A DNA stretch of 64,000 nt from Moritella sp. Urea-trap-13 (GTDB taxonomy: Bacteria; Pseudomonadota; Gammaproteobacteria; Enterobacterales; Moritellaceae): the NCBI RefSeq assembly GCF_002836355.1, contig NZ_PJCA01000039.1, forward strand, positions 248,001 through 312,000, read 5' to 3'. Of this stretch, positions 30,596 through 41,287 are shown piece by piece. Made by a program: the position numbers and the translations under genes. How positions within the stretch are numbered: position 1 is the stretch's first letter; every line of letters begins with the position of its first letter. The notes below the pieces were generated by a model. That model did not search any database. It saw only the letters and a list, made by a program, of their open reading frames with translations, and had not been told where the DNA came from.

Positions 30596-31024
30596 TTAGA
30601 TGTCTAGAACTTGTGGTTGTTGAGCAGCATGATTATGCTCAGGACCTGCGTATACTTTCATCTTACGGAACATTGCGCGGCCTAGAGGACCTTTTGGCAA
30701 CATACCTTTAACTGCAGATTCGATAACACGCTCTGGAGCTTTATCAATTAGCTTTTCGAAGCTGATTGATTTTAAGCCACCAATGTAACCAGTGTGCGAG
30801 TGGTAAATTTTACCTTTCGCTTTGTTACCTGTTACAGTAATTTTTTCACAGTTTACAACGATGATGTAATCACCAGTGTCAGCATGAGGAGTGAACTCAG
30901 GCTTATGCTTACCACGTAAGCGAGAAGCGATTTCAGTCGCAAGACGGCCTAAAGTTTTACCTTCAGCGTCAACAACGTACCAGTCACGTTTGATCGTGCT
31001 TGGTGTAGCAACAAAAGTTTTCAT
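30596..31024 (-). CDS. rplM: 50S ribosomal protein L13
   Basis: L13, an early assembly protein of the large subunit. The 142 residues equal E. coli in length ([49 protein letters not shown]). It is first in the rplM-rpsI operon. A leader of about 140 nt with two hairpins and a good promoter precede it, consistent with leader-based autoregulation of L13 and S9. Confidence 0.99.
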   Translation of the reverse strand: MKTFVATPSTIKRDWYVVDAEGKTLGRLATEIASRLRGKHKPEFTPHADTGDYIIVVNCEKITVTGNKAKGKIYHSHTGYIGGLKSISFEKLIDKAPERVIESAVKGMLPKGPLGRAMFRKMKVYAGPEHNHAAQQPQVLDI

Positions 31025-31169
31025 TTATATTGAACCCAATAAAATTTGTTTAAACTATCATATATACTTGTCTATATATGAACTATATACCTTGCTTATC
31101 CCTTCGAATAAGTACATGGCGTCATTAGGACAAGGAACCACCACAGCACCTTGTTCGTGGGCAGCACGC
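31025..31169 (-). promoter_or_regulatory. Structured 5' leader of rplM
   Basis: From the promoter's likely start near 31163 to the ATG, the leader is about 140 nt. One hairpin pairs ACAAGG with CCTTGT (plus-strand arms 31130-31135 and 31149-31154). A second pairs CTTAT with ATAAG around a TTCGAAG-type loop (31095-31099 and 31108-31112). An AU-rich stretch of TATATA repeats leads to the start codon. Leaders that bind L13 are known in bacteria; that this one does so is inferred. Confidence 0.5.
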
Positions 31170-31198
31170 ATTATAAAGAGAAATGAGCGAAATTTCAC
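31170..31198 (-). promoter_or_regulatory. rplM-rpsI promoter
   Basis: The minus strand has a perfect TATAAT (complement of 31170-31175) and GTGAAA (complement of 31193-31198, 4 of 6 matches to the -35 consensus) with a 17-nt spacer. GCG follows the -10. This is the best sigma-70 promoter match I found in the window. Confidence 0.65.
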
Positions 31199-31271
31199 CT
31201 ATATTTTTCAAAAAATAGGATTAATCTCAAAAAACATTCATCTAGTACCAAAAAAACGACTGGAATTAAGG

Positions 31272-32204
31272 CTATTTCCGCAATTTAACTTGATGTACTT
31301 GATGATTTAAGTCTTTAGTAAGAATAAGGTTAGCACGTTCTCGTGTCGGTAAAATATTTTCTACTAAATTTTTACCATTAATTGTTCGCCAAATGTTCAG
31401 GGCCACACCTTTTGCTTCTTCCTCATCCAATTTAGCATAATGATGGAAGTAAGAACTCGAGTCAGTAAAGGCACTTTCGCGTAGTTGCAAGAAACGTTGT
31501 ACATACCAGTTTTCTAAATTTTCTGTTTCAGCATCGACATAGATAGAAAAATCGACAAAATCAGAAACAAATACACGATGCGGATCATTCGGATATTCTA
31601 ATCCCGATTGCAACACATTTAAGCCTTCAAGAATAACGATGTCTGGCTGCTCAACAACGACTTCTTTGTCCGGTTCAATATCATAAGAAAAGTGCGAATA
31701 GACAGGGGCAGTAACACGCGCATTACCCGATTTAATATCGGCGACAAATTTAACCAATGAATTTATGTCATAACTTTCAGGGAAGCCTTTACGCTTCATC
31801 AAATCATGTTCTTTTAGATGTGCATTTGGATACAAAAAACCATCGGTAGTAATTAACGCCACATTGGGGTGTTCGCCCCAACATTGTAGCAGTGCTTGTA
31901 AGATCCTTGCTGTGGTACTTTTACCGACAGCCACACTACCAGCAAGACTAATAATGTAAGGTACCTTACCGACTTTACGGCCTAAGAACTGATCGCGCAC
32001 CAAACGACGCTGAACACGATTGGTGACATATAAATTAAGCAAGCGCGAGAGTGGTAAATAAATATCACACACTTCTTCAATAGAAACGCGCTCATTAATA
32101 CCTTGCAGCTGCTTTAACTCGAGAGCGGATAACGTCAGTGGTACTGACTCACGTAGTTCAGCCCAATATTCCCTGTCAAACACTTGATATGGTGAGTAAT
32201 TCAT
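31272..32204 (-). CDS. coaA: Pantothenate kinase CoaA (type I)
   Basis: Phosphorylates pantothenate, the rate-controlling first step of coenzyme A synthesis. The 310 residues follow E. coli CoaA (316) closely: [25 protein letters not shown] with the Walker [53 protein letters not shown] and [14 protein letters not shown]. No clear terminator separates it from the rplM promoter. The upstream gap contains two small inverted repeats. Confidence 0.98.
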   Translation of the reverse strand: MNYSPYQVFDREYWAELRESVPLTLSALELKQLQGINERVSIEEVCDIYLPLSRLLNLYVTNRVQRRLVRDQFLGRKVGKVPYIISLAGSVAVGKSTTARILQALLQCWGEHPNVALITTDGFLYPNAHLKEHDLMKRKGFPESYDINSLVKFVADIKSGNARVTAPVYSHFSYDIEPDKEVVVEQPDIVILEGLNVLQSGLEYPNDPHRVFVSDFVDFSIYVDAETENLENWYVQRFLQLRESAFTDSSSYFHHYAKLDEEEAKGVALNIWRTINGKNLVENILPTRERANLILTKDLNHQVHQVKLRK

Positions 32205-32238
32205 TAAACTAAAAGCCTACTTAACGCCCTAATAATGA

Positions 32239-32306
32239 CTTACTTCGCGTATTTAGAAGTAAGCCTTTGCAATGAACTTAATGACGTAATAACACTATAT
32301 ACGTCA
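32239..32306 (-). other. Two inverted repeats between zapE and coaA
   Basis: In the 253-nt gap, CTTACTTC (32239-32246) pairs perfectly with GAAGTAAG (32256-32263), and TGACGTA (32282-32288) with TACGTCA (32300-32306). Neither is followed by a U-tract on the minus strand. They could be operators or leader structures for coaA. The rest of the gap shows nothing gene-like. Confidence 0.4.
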
Positions 32307-32457
32307 CTTTGTCAGTCCATGTCCGCCGAAACAATAGCCTATATACTTACCGTAACTCAATAAATAAATGCGTTAGTTGCTGTATTTATTTTAATAACGC
32401 GCACAAAAACTACCTACTTGGTGCTAAAAACAGCTGTATTTGTGCCTTAACTACACT

Positions 32458-33570
32458 TTAAGGCAAATGTTCACGCGCGAGATAGTCATGAGATTGCATC
32501 TCTTGCAGACGCGATAAACAACGACGGAATTCGAACTCCAACAAGCCAGTACTATATAGCGCCGACATTTCCAGTTCCGCTGATATGATTAAGGTTACAT
32601 TACGTTCATAAAACTCATCGACCATGGCAATAAAGCGACGCGCAACGTCACCGGTTAACGGGCCCATCTGTTTGACGTTGGCTAATAACACGGTGTGATA
32701 GATACGCGAGATTTCCATATAATCAACTTGGCTGCGTGGACCACCACATAATTCTGCAAAATCAATCATCAATACACTATCAGCTTCCGCTAATGTTTGG
32801 ATTTGGCGATTTTCAATGTCTATCGGTTGATTATAGTTACGAGGATCACAAGATAACTGTTGAAAATATTGATCTAAATTCTGCTGCGCAATACTGTCCA
32901 AGGGGAAATGGTAAATTTCTGCTTGTTCCAATGTCCGTAAGCGATAATCAACCCCACTATCGACATTAATGATGTCACAGTTTTGATTAATCAAATGAAT
33001 AGCAGATAAAAAACGCGCGCGTTGCAGGCCATTACGATAAAGCTCATCAGGAATAATATTCGATGTCGCCACCAGAATAACTTGATGGGAAAATAACTCC
33101 TCAAACAAGGTGCCTAAAATCATCGCGTCGGTAATATCTGAAACAAAAAATTCATCAAAACAAATAATACGAGTTTCATCTGCTAACTTCTTCGCTATCA
33201 CTTTCAATGGATCTTTTTGTTGTGCTAAGCCTTTTAGTTCTTGATGGATACGGTGCATAAAACGATGAAAATGAATGCGGGTTTTATTTTCAAACGGTAG
33301 ACAATCGTAGAAAGTATCAACTAAATAGGTCTTACCTCTTCCCACCCCGCCCCAAAAGTAAATACCTTTCACTGGATTATTCAACACCGGTATTGGCTTT
33401 GCCGTTAATGCTTTTAACTTAGCTAAAAAGCTTGTTTTGGCGGGTAACTCTGGCACCGCTAACAATTCATCAAACAAGCGTTGCAATGCCATTACGGCAT
33501 TTTCTTGTGCTGCATCAAACATAAAATCAGGGCGCTTTAAATCAAGCTGATATTTTTCTATGGGGGTCAT
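32458..33570 (-). CDS. zapE: Cell division ATPase ZapE
   Basis: AFG1-type ATPase that acts on the Z-ring during late division or stress in E. coli. The ATG at 33568-33570 (MTPIEKYQLDLKRPDF) is preceded by AAAGGA about 12 nt away; a reading from 33651 adds 27 residues with no family support. The product is 370 residues (E. coli 375). Walker A is WGGVGRGKTYLVD, Walker B is IICFDEFFVSDI, and VATSNIIPDELY and FCGGPRS-type C-terminal motifs (DFAELCGGPRSQVDY) are present. It is divergent from zapG, as in E. coli. Confidence 0.95.
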   Translation of the reverse strand: MTPIEKYQLDLKRPDFMFDAAQENAVMALQRLFDELLAVPELPAKTSFLAKLKALTAKPIPVLNNPVKGIYFWGGVGRGKTYLVDTFYDCLPFENKTRIHFHRFMHRIHQELKGLAQQKDPLKVIAKKLADETRIICFDEFFVSDITDAMILGTLFEELFSHQVILVATSNIIPDELYRNGLQRARFLSAIHLINQNCDIINVDSGVDYRLRTLEQAEIYHFPLDSIAQQNLDQYFQQLSCDPRNYNQPIDIENRQIQTLAEADSVLMIDFAELCGGPRSQVDYMEISRIYHTVLLANVKQMGPLTGDVARRFIAMVDEFYERNVTLIISAELEMSALYSTGLLEFEFRRCLSRLQEMQSHDYLAREHLP

Positions 33571-33761
33571 TATAATTGCTAATCCTTTACTGTTTCTAAC
33601 GCCTTTTATTGCCATATTCCGACACGCATTAATGATAATCAATGCTACCATGTTGTATTCTTTTGAAATACACTATTTTAAAACTAAGGCCGTTATATTA
33701 GAGTATAGAATTAAGCGTCCCATACTTAGTAGAATACAAATTTCCATTTAACGAGGTGTAT

Positions 33762-34133
33762 ATGCCCTATTTTGAAATATTAATTAGTCTGGTTATCGGT
33801 ATTGTTATCGGTTTTGCTATTGCCAAGGTAACCAACACAAAAGATCAAACAGGTAAGTTTAAGGGTAAGTTATTAGCCAAAGAAGCTGAAATTGAACAAT
33901 ACAAGCATGATGTGAATGAACACTTCAACAGTACTGAAGCGTTATTGCTGAAATTGTCTGATAGCTATGTTGAAATGCAGAAGCACTTAGCCAATAACGC
34001 CAAACATTTATTAGACAATGTAGCCGTTAAAGACATTCCTTTTCAGGCTAAAGAAATAATCGTTCCAGTAGAACCGCTTGAAGGCCAGCCAAAAGACTAT
34101 TCGAGCACCAGTTCAGGGTTATTGAACAAATAA
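33762..34133 (+). CDS. zapG: Division/envelope protein ZapG (YhcB, DUF1043)
   Basis: Small inner membrane protein linked in E. coli to division, cell shape and envelope synthesis. I choose the ATG at 33762 (MPYFEILISL), with GAGG 5 nt upstream, over the GTG 6 nt earlier. The 123-residue product has one N-terminal membrane helix (about 3-21, with GIVIGFAIAK), then a coiled coil (about 35-80, KGKLLAKEAEIEQYKHDVNEHF) and a disordered tail. It lies between divergent zapE and degQ, as in other gammaproteobacteria. Confidence 0.92.
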   Translation: MPYFEILISLVIGIVIGFAIAKVTNTKDQTGKFKGKLLAKEAEIEQYKHDVNEHFNSTEALLLKLSDSYVEMQKHLANNAKHLLDNVAVKDIPFQAKEIIVPVEPLEGQPKDYSSTSSGLLNK

Positions 34134-34199
34134 CTTGAACTTTTAGTTTTGGACCATATCTAACTGTTTATGCTTATAATTTAAAAGGCTTAAACTGTT

Positions 34200-35576
34200 A
34201 TGGACGTTAATGTTATGAAAGTTAAATTACATTGTAAAACGCTCTCAGCGCTAGCATTAACGGCAGCGATAGGGTTAGCCAGTTTACCTGCAACAGCAGC
34301 CTTGCCCTTCGCTGTTGCAGGACAACCCCTGCCCAGTCTAGCTCCAATTCTAGAGCAAGTGACACCTGCCGTTGTTAATATATCGGTATCGGGTACCAAG
34401 GTATCACCACAACAAATCCCTGAAGAATTCCGCTATTTTTTTGGCCCTGATGGTTTAGGCTCGAAACAACAAGCGCAACCATTCCAAGGCCTAGGTTCTG
34501 GTGTTATTATCGATGCCAAACAAGGCTATATCCTCACCAATAACCATGTTATTGCCGATGCTGACAACATCCAAGTCATGCTTAAAGACGGCCATGAATA
34601 TAACGCAACACTCATTGGTGCCGACAAAAGTAGTGATATCGCCTTACTGCAAATTAAAGCCAAAAATTTAACTGAAATAAAATTCGCCGACTCGGATAAA
34701 TTACGTGTTGGTGATTTCACTATCGCCATTGGTAATCCGTTTGGCTTAGGTCAGACTGTGACCTCAGGTATTGTAAGTGCCTTAGGCCGAACCGGTTTAC
34801 AATTAGAAAACCTCGAAAACTTCATTCAAACCGATGCTGCCATTAATAGTGGTAATTCTGGCGGTGCGTTAGTGAATCTACGTGGTGAATTGATCGGCAT
34901 TAATACCGCGATATTAGGCCCTAATGGCGGTAATGTCGGTATTGGTTTCGCGATCCCAGCGAATATGGCTAACAACTTAGTACAACAGATCATTGAACAC
35001 GGTGAAGTACGTCGTGGCTTATTGGGTGTCGCAGGACAAGAGTTAACCGCCGATCTTGCCAAAGCATTTGATATCGATGTGCAATACGGCGCTTTCATTA
35101 ACCAAGTCACCCCTGATTCTGCCGCTGCAGAAGCTGGATTAGTCGCGGGCGACATTATTGTCAGCGTCAATAATAATAAAATTCGTAGTTTCAGTGAATT
35201 AAGAGCACGTATTGGTTCTTTAGGCCCAAATAAAAAAATCACCTTAGGTATCGTCAGAGACAGTAAACAAATAACAGTCACTGCAACTCTCAAACCAGCA
35301 GATAACCAACTCGCCAATGCCAGTAACTTGCACCCGAGTCTAAAAGGCGCGACATTAGTTAGCGCCGAAAAAGACCAAGGCGTGATGATTTCTCACGTCC
35401 AACCACGTTCAATCGCTGCGGCATCCGGATTGAAGCAAGGTGATGTCATTATTGGCGTGAATAAAGACCAAGTTAAAAATCTAGCCCAACTACGTCAATT
35501 ACTGACGGCAGAAAAAACCACTCTGGCACTTAATATTCAGCGTGGTGAGCAACACTTATTCCTAGTATTACGCTAG
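34200..35576 (+). CDS. degQ: Periplasmic serine protease DegQ (HtrA family)
   Basis: Periplasmic HtrA protease and chaperone for misfolded envelope proteins. The 458 residues comprise a signal peptide (cleavage near LPATA, about residue 33), a trypsin-like domain with His116 (TNNHVIA), Asp146 (SSDIALL) and Ser220 (SGNSGGAL), and two PDZ domains (about 270-360 and 370-455). An ATG at 34215 could also be the start without affecting the mature protein. Pairing with degS downstream (97-nt gap) fits DegQ rather than DegP. Confidence 0.95.
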   Translation: MDVNVMKVKLHCKTLSALALTAAIGLASLPATAALPFAVAGQPLPSLAPILEQVTPAVVNISVSGTKVSPQQIPEEFRYFFGPDGLGSKQQAQPFQGLGSGVIIDAKQGYILTNNHVIADADNIQVMLKDGHEYNATLIGADKSSDIALLQIKAKNLTEIKFADSDKLRVGDFTIAIGNPFGLGQTVTSGIVSALGRTGLQLENLENFIQTDAAINSGNSGGALVNLRGELIGINTAILGPNGGNVGIGFAIPANMANNLVQQIIEHGEVRRGLLGVAGQELTADLAKAFDIDVQYGAFINQVTPDSAAAEAGLVAGDIIVSVNNNKIRSFSELRARIGSLGPNKKITLGIVRDSKQITVTATLKPADNQLANASNLHPSLKGATLVSAEKDQGVMISHVQPRSIAAASGLKQGDVIIGVNKDQVKNLAQLRQLLTAEKTTLALNIQRGEQHLFLVLR

Positions 35577-35673
35577 GTCTTACATCACTTTACACGTTAT
35601 TTCTTACATTATCCTAGAAAGAGGTGCTATTCTCTACATTGCTATTTTTGGTGAGTAACGTAGGGATATTTCA

Positions 35674-36762
35674 GTGCAAAATTTGTGGTCATATGTTTCA
35701 AAAAGTATCTTCCTCGGTATTGCTGTCGCCGCAGTACTGCTGTTGGCGTTACCACAATTACAAAACAAGCAAGGCCTCACCCTTACCCAACCTTTTTCAT
35801 TAGGCCTTAATGAACAAATGAGCTTTTCTGCCGCCGTAAAACGCGCAGCGCCTTCTGTTGTTAATATCTATACCCGCACCTATCAAAAATCAACGATTAA
35901 CAGTAAAGCGACATTACGCCCACAAAGCCTCGGCTCAGGGGTGATAATGAACAAAAAAGGCTACTTACTGACAAACTATCACGTCATCGCGAACGCCGAC
36001 CAAATTATCGTTGCGCTACAAGATGGCCGATTTTTTACCGCCGAGTTAATCGGTTTTGATAAATATACTGATCTTGCCGTGTTAAGCATTGATGCCAAAA
36101 ATTTACCCAGTATCCCGCAGAGTAAACATGAACAAACCAACATTGGTGACGTCGTGCTTGCCATTGGTAACCCTTACAATTTAGGCCAAACCATTACCCA
36201 AGGCATCATCAGTGCCCGTGGTCGTATTGGCATGAGTACCACAGGGCATCAAAACTTTTTGCAAACTGATGCGGCGATTAATGAAGGTAATTCCGGAGGG
36301 GCATTAGTCAATAGTCTCGGTGAGTTAGTGGGTATCAATACTGCCTCTTTTCAAGTCGCAGAAAACGTTGAAACCATGGGTATTAGCTTTGCGATCCCTT
36401 ACCCATTAGCGGTTAAGATAATGAATGCATTGATTGCTAATGGTCGTGTTATCCGTGGTTATCTCGGTATTGAAGGCACATCAATTAATACCGTAATGGC
36501 AAAACTACTCGGTTTGAAAGCCAATCAAGGTATTGTAATACAAAACACCGCGCCAGATTCCCCTGCTGAAAAGGCCGGTTTGGTTGCTGGTGATGTCGTG
36601 ATCAAGTTCAACGCGACTGAGATTGATAATGTTATTTGGTTGATGGATGTGGTGGCAGAACAGCGCCCAGGCTCAAAAATTAATTTAACGGTGATACGAG
36701 AAGGTAAACAACTCGACATCTCAGTCACACTCGGTGAACTGCAAGCACTACAACCTCAATAA
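35674..36762 (+). CDS. degS: Site-1 protease DegS
   Basis: Inner membrane HtrA protease that senses misfolded outer membrane proteins and cuts RseA to release sigma-E. The start is GTG at 35674 with AGGGA 7 nt upstream. The 362 residues have an uncleaved N-terminal anchor (about 11-28), a protease domain with His103, Asp133 and Ser207 (EGNSGGAL), and a single C-terminal PDZ domain (about 260-355). One PDZ plus the membrane anchor separate it from DegQ. A bidirectional terminator follows. Confidence 0.96.
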   Translation: MQNLWSYVSKSIFLGIAVAAVLLLALPQLQNKQGLTLTQPFSLGLNEQMSFSAAVKRAAPSVVNIYTRTYQKSTINSKATLRPQSLGSGVIMNKKGYLLTNYHVIANADQIIVALQDGRFFTAELIGFDKYTDLAVLSIDAKNLPSIPQSKHEQTNIGDVVLAIGNPYNLGQTITQGIISARGRIGMSTTGHQNFLQTDAAINEGNSGGALVNSLGELVGINTASFQVAENVETMGISFAIPYPLAVKIMNALIANGRVIRGYLGIEGTSINTVMAKLLGLKANQGIVIQNTAPDSPAEKAGLVAGDVVIKFNATEIDNVIWLMDVVAEQRPGSKINLTVIREGKQLDISVTLGELQALQPQ

Positions 36763-36790
36763 CATTTCAAGACAAGATAAATTCAGACAT

Positions 36791-36820
36791 AAAAAAGGCG
36801 CATTTGAATGCGCCTTTTTT
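36791..36820. terminator. Bidirectional terminator between degS and murA
   Basis: GGCGCA pairs with TGCGCC around a 6-nt loop, flanked by six A residues on one side and six T residues on the other. The symmetry allows intrinsic termination of both the plus-strand degS and the minus-strand murA transcripts, which converge here. Confidence 0.9.
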
Positions 36821-36881
36821 ATTTACAATAAACAATTACCCGTTATTAGCGGTTATTCCCATGACAAAGCGTCAACGAATA

Positions 36882-38413
<1,532 letters not shown>

Positions 38414-38739
38414 AATACTTAAATCCTATGATGCCGCCATTCTAAGCCAAGTTAAAACTCTACACGCCGTAGTCGCGAACTGACCTAAAACGATAGCCAC
38501 AGCATGTTTAGTTTTAAGTGAATGGCGTTCTGAATGAGAGAATCGCGCTTAAAACTAAAGTATTAAAATAGTCCAGTATTCTAAAAGCAATCGCTATAAT
38601 ACACAATCCAAAAGTATCACTAAGTAGTGATTTTTAGGCTGTGATCATTCAATACACGACAAGATTTAACAATTTAGCTTTTCTTTCAGTGAAAAAAGAC
38701 CGAAAATAGTGTTCTTTTTTATCTACTTCAATTGTGCTG
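38414..38739. other. Divergent intergenic region with a long inverted repeat and a -10 box
   Basis: This 326-nt gap between divergent ibaG and the exchanger gene holds no supported gene. A perfect 12-nt inverted repeat, TTTAGTTTTAAG (38507-38518) and CTTAAAACTAAA (38548-38559), encloses a further imperfect GCGTTCT/AGAATCGC stem. A TATAAT box lies at 38595-38600 on the plus strand with a poor -35. Neither side of the repeat has a U-tract. No remnant of mla genes is visible. Confidence 0.6.
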
Positions 38740-39708
38740 ATGCTAACTACCAATATAATTATTTTAATTCTGGGATTGATTGGCCTTGTTATAAGTGCCG
38801 ATAAATTCGTCTATGGTGCCGCTGGTTTGGCGAGAAACCTCGGTATATCGCCGCTGATTATTGGCCTGACTATTGTCGCGATGGGCTCATCGGCACCAGA
38901 AATGATGGTAGCAGTGTCAGCATCTCTCAATGGTGCACCCAATACGGCAATCGGTAACGCCATTGGTTCAAATATAACCAACATCACCTTAGTATTAGGT
39001 ATCACCGCATTATTAAAACCGTTACTCGTCGGCTCAGCAACGATCCGTCGTGAGATCCCGATGGTATTAATTACCACCCTACTTGCTGGCGTTGTACTGT
39101 GGGATTTAAAGTTAGAGATGTACGAAGGGGTAATTCTATTATTACTGTTCTTTATTACCATCCTCACTTTAACTATTCTCGCGCTAAAGCGTCCCAACAA
39201 TGATCCTCTGGTACAAGAGCATAACGATGAAGTGCCAGAAGGTGTACCAACTTGGAAAGCAGTTGCGTGGTTAATTTTCGGCATGATCGCTCTCCCTGTT
39301 AGTTCAAGTTACCTTGTTGATTCAGCAGTGGTGATCGCCCAACACTTTGGTATGAGCGATTTAGTCATTGGCCTCACGATTATCGCGATTGGCACCAGCT
39401 TACCGGAACTCGCCGCGTCAATTTCAGGTGTACTAAAAGGTGAGGATGATCTTGCTATTGGGAATATCATTGGTTCTAATATATTCAACATCTTAGCAGT
39501 ATTATCACTACCGGGTATTTTAGCGCCTGGGATGATAGATCCCGCGATTATTAGTCGTGACTTCTATTACATGCTAGGTGCTACGATAGTCATGCTATTA
39601 ATGGCAATGAGCTTTAGAGGTCGTCCAGGTCGAATCAACCGCATTGAAGGTGGATTACTCCTCGTTGGTTTTGTGGCGTATCAATTTCTGGTGTTTAATA
39701 GCATTTAA
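38740..39708 (+). CDS. yrbG: Calcium/sodium antiporter (YrbG family)
   Basis: Inner membrane cation/calcium exchanger. The 322-residue product (ATG at 38740; a GTG 6 nt earlier is possible) has about ten membrane spans in two inverted halves. Each half carries the CaCA alpha-repeat: MGSSAPEMMVA with NAIGSNITN, and IGTSLPELAAS with NIIGSNIFN. The acidic residues for ion binding are present in both. No Shine-Dalgarno sequence is obvious. It begins the plus-strand run ending at rpoN, as yrbG does in E. coli; its physiological role there is unclear. Confidence 0.93.
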   Translation: MLTTNIIILILGLIGLVISADKFVYGAAGLARNLGISPLIIGLTIVAMGSSAPEMMVAVSASLNGAPNTAIGNAIGSNITNITLVLGITALLKPLLVGSATIRREIPMVLITTLLAGVVLWDLKLEMYEGVILLLLFFITILTLTILALKRPNNDPLVQEHNDEVPEGVPTWKAVAWLIFGMIALPVSSSYLVDSAVVIAQHFGMSDLVIGLTIIAIGTSLPELAASISGVLKGEDDLAIGNIIGSNIFNILAVLSLPGILAPGMIDPAIISRDFYYMLGATIVMLLMAMSFRGRPGRINRIEGGLLLVGFVAYQFLVFNSI

Positions 39709-39765
39709 CATTATTTGATATTTTTATATCTAAGTATTAAACCGTATTTTTATTAGGGAGTAACC

Positions 39766-40737
39766 ATGTCTAGTCAGTTTAATTATTGCCAAAGCGCGCT
39801 TAATGTCATTCAAACAGAAGCGGCGGCGATTACTCAATTAAGTCAGTATATTGATGACACTTTTACGGCGGCTTGCGAATTATTAATCGCCTGTAAAGGT
39901 AAAGTAATTATCACTGGCATGGGGAAGTCTGGTCACATAGCCAATAAAATTGCCGCGACATTAGCCAGCACCGGCACCCCAGCTTTCTTCGTCCATCCCG
40001 GTGAAGCAAGTCACGGTGATTTGGGCATGATTGGCGGTGAAGATGTGGTCATCGCGCTCTCAAACTCAGGCGAGTCAAATGAAATTTTGGCGTTATATCC
40101 AGTGCTTAAACGCTTAAGCATTCCAATTATTTCAATGACAGGTAATGCTAACTCAACCATGGCACGCGAAGCACAGGTTAATTTATGCATTAAAGTCGAT
40201 AAAGAAGCCTGCCCCTTAGGATTAGCGCCAACATCAAGCACCACAGCAAGTCTAGTGATGGGCGATGCGATTGCCGTGGCATTACTCGAAGCGAAAGGCT
40301 TTACTGCGAATGATTTTGCGCTGTCTCATCCCGGCGGTAGCTTAGGCCGTAAATTATTACTGCGTATTTCCGATATTATGCATAAAGGTGATGGTATACC
40401 GAGTGTGCAGCAAAACGAAACTATCTCAGATGCCTTATTAGAAGTGTCTCGAAAAGGCCTTGGTATGACGGCTGTCACTAACGCCAATAGGTTAGTTGGT
40501 ATTTTCACTGACGGTGATTTACGTCGTATTTTAGATGCGCGTATAGATATTCACCAAACCCCTATCAGTGCAGTAATGACCAAAAGGTGTGTTACTATTA
40601 ATGAACATATATTGGCTGCAGAAGCCCTTGCCGTCATGGAAAATAAAAAAGTTAACGGTTTAATTGTCGTTAATGCACAACAAGAACCGGTCGGCGCCTT
40701 CAACATGCATGACTTACTACGCGCAGGTGTACTATAA
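39766..40737 (+). CDS. kdsD: Arabinose-5-phosphate isomerase KdsD
   Basis: Converts ribulose 5-phosphate to arabinose 5-phosphate for Kdo, the inner sugar of LPS. The 323 residues have an N-terminal SIS domain (GKVIITGMGKSGHIANKIAATLASTGTPAFFVHPGEASHGDLGM) and two C-terminal CBS domains (about 205-320). The ATG has GGGAG about 5 nt upstream. kdsC follows after 1 nt, so the two Kdo steps are coupled. Confidence 0.97.
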   Translation: MSSQFNYCQSALNVIQTEAAAITQLSQYIDDTFTAACELLIACKGKVIITGMGKSGHIANKIAATLASTGTPAFFVHPGEASHGDLGMIGGEDVVIALSNSGESNEILALYPVLKRLSIPIISMTGNANSTMAREAQVNLCIKVDKEACPLGLAPTSSTTASLVMGDAIAVALLEAKGFTANDFALSHPGGSLGRKLLLRISDIMHKGDGIPSVQQNETISDALLEVSRKGLGMTAVTNANRLVGIFTDGDLRRILDARIDIHQTPISAVMTKRCVTINEHILAAEALAVMENKKVNGLIVVNAQQEPVGAFNMHDLLRAGVL

Positions 40738-40738
40738 A

Positions 40739-41287
40739 ATGATCAACACATTATACGGTCCAATCTCACAAGAAATTTTAACTAAAGCAAAAACATTAAA
40801 GCTACTTATTTGCGATATAGATGGCGTTTTTTCTGACGGTCGCGTGTATATGGGTAACGATGGCGAAGAGCTTAAAGCATTTCATACCCGTGATGGTTTT
40901 GGGGTTAAATCACTGCTGAATGCAGGTATTGAAGTGGCGGTTATCACCGGACGTCAATCAACCATTGTCGCCAATCGCATGCAAGGCTTAGGGGTTAAAC
41001 ATATCTATCAAGGCCAAGACAACAAAGTTATTGCCTTCAACATGCTACTTGAAAAATTAAACATATCACCTGAGCATGTTGGTTACATCGGTGATGACGT
41101 GATTGACTTACCGGTGATGAATCTTTGTGGCCTCAGTGTCGCCGTTGCAGATGCACATCCATTAGTCAAAAAAGGCGCTGATTTTAGCACCTCTATTCGC
41201 GGTGGCTTTGGTGCAGTAAGAGAATTAGCCGATTTAATCCTATTAGCGAAAGGCATTTTAGACCAAGCACAAGGTACTTCGGTATGA
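40739..41287 (+). CDS. kdsC: 3-deoxy-D-manno-octulosonate 8-phosphate phosphatase KdsC
   Basis: HAD-superfamily (C0-type) phosphatase that releases Kdo from Kdo 8-phosphate. The ATG at 40739 (MINTLYGPIS) follows the kdsD stop by 1 nt; a longer reading lies inside kdsD. The 182 residues (E. coli 188) have the nucleophile motif DIDGVFSDGR, VAVITGRQS, and the metal site YIGDDVIDLPVM. Its last codons overlap the lptC start (ATGA). Confidence 0.97.
   Translation: MINTLYGPISQEILTKAKTLKLLICDIDGVFSDGRVYMGNDGEELKAFHTRDGFGVKSLLNAGIEVAVITGRQSTIVANRMQGLGVKHIYQGQDNKVIAFNMLLEKLNISPEHVGYIGDDVIDLPVMNLCGLSVAVADAHPLVKKGADFSTSIRGGFGAVRELADLILLAKGILDQAQGTSV

Noticed and set aside
30891-31310. 139-codon plus-strand reading frame over the rplM start and leader
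   Set aside because: It is antisense to rplM and its leader, has no recognisable domain and no good ribosome binding site.
34826-35317. 163-codon minus-strand reading frame inside degQ
   Set aside because: Antisense to the DegQ protease and PDZ region, which is certain; no independent support.
38811-39284. 157-codon minus-strand reading frame inside the exchanger gene
   Set aside because: Shadow of a strongly conserved membrane protein on the plus strand; composition is that of an antisense frame.
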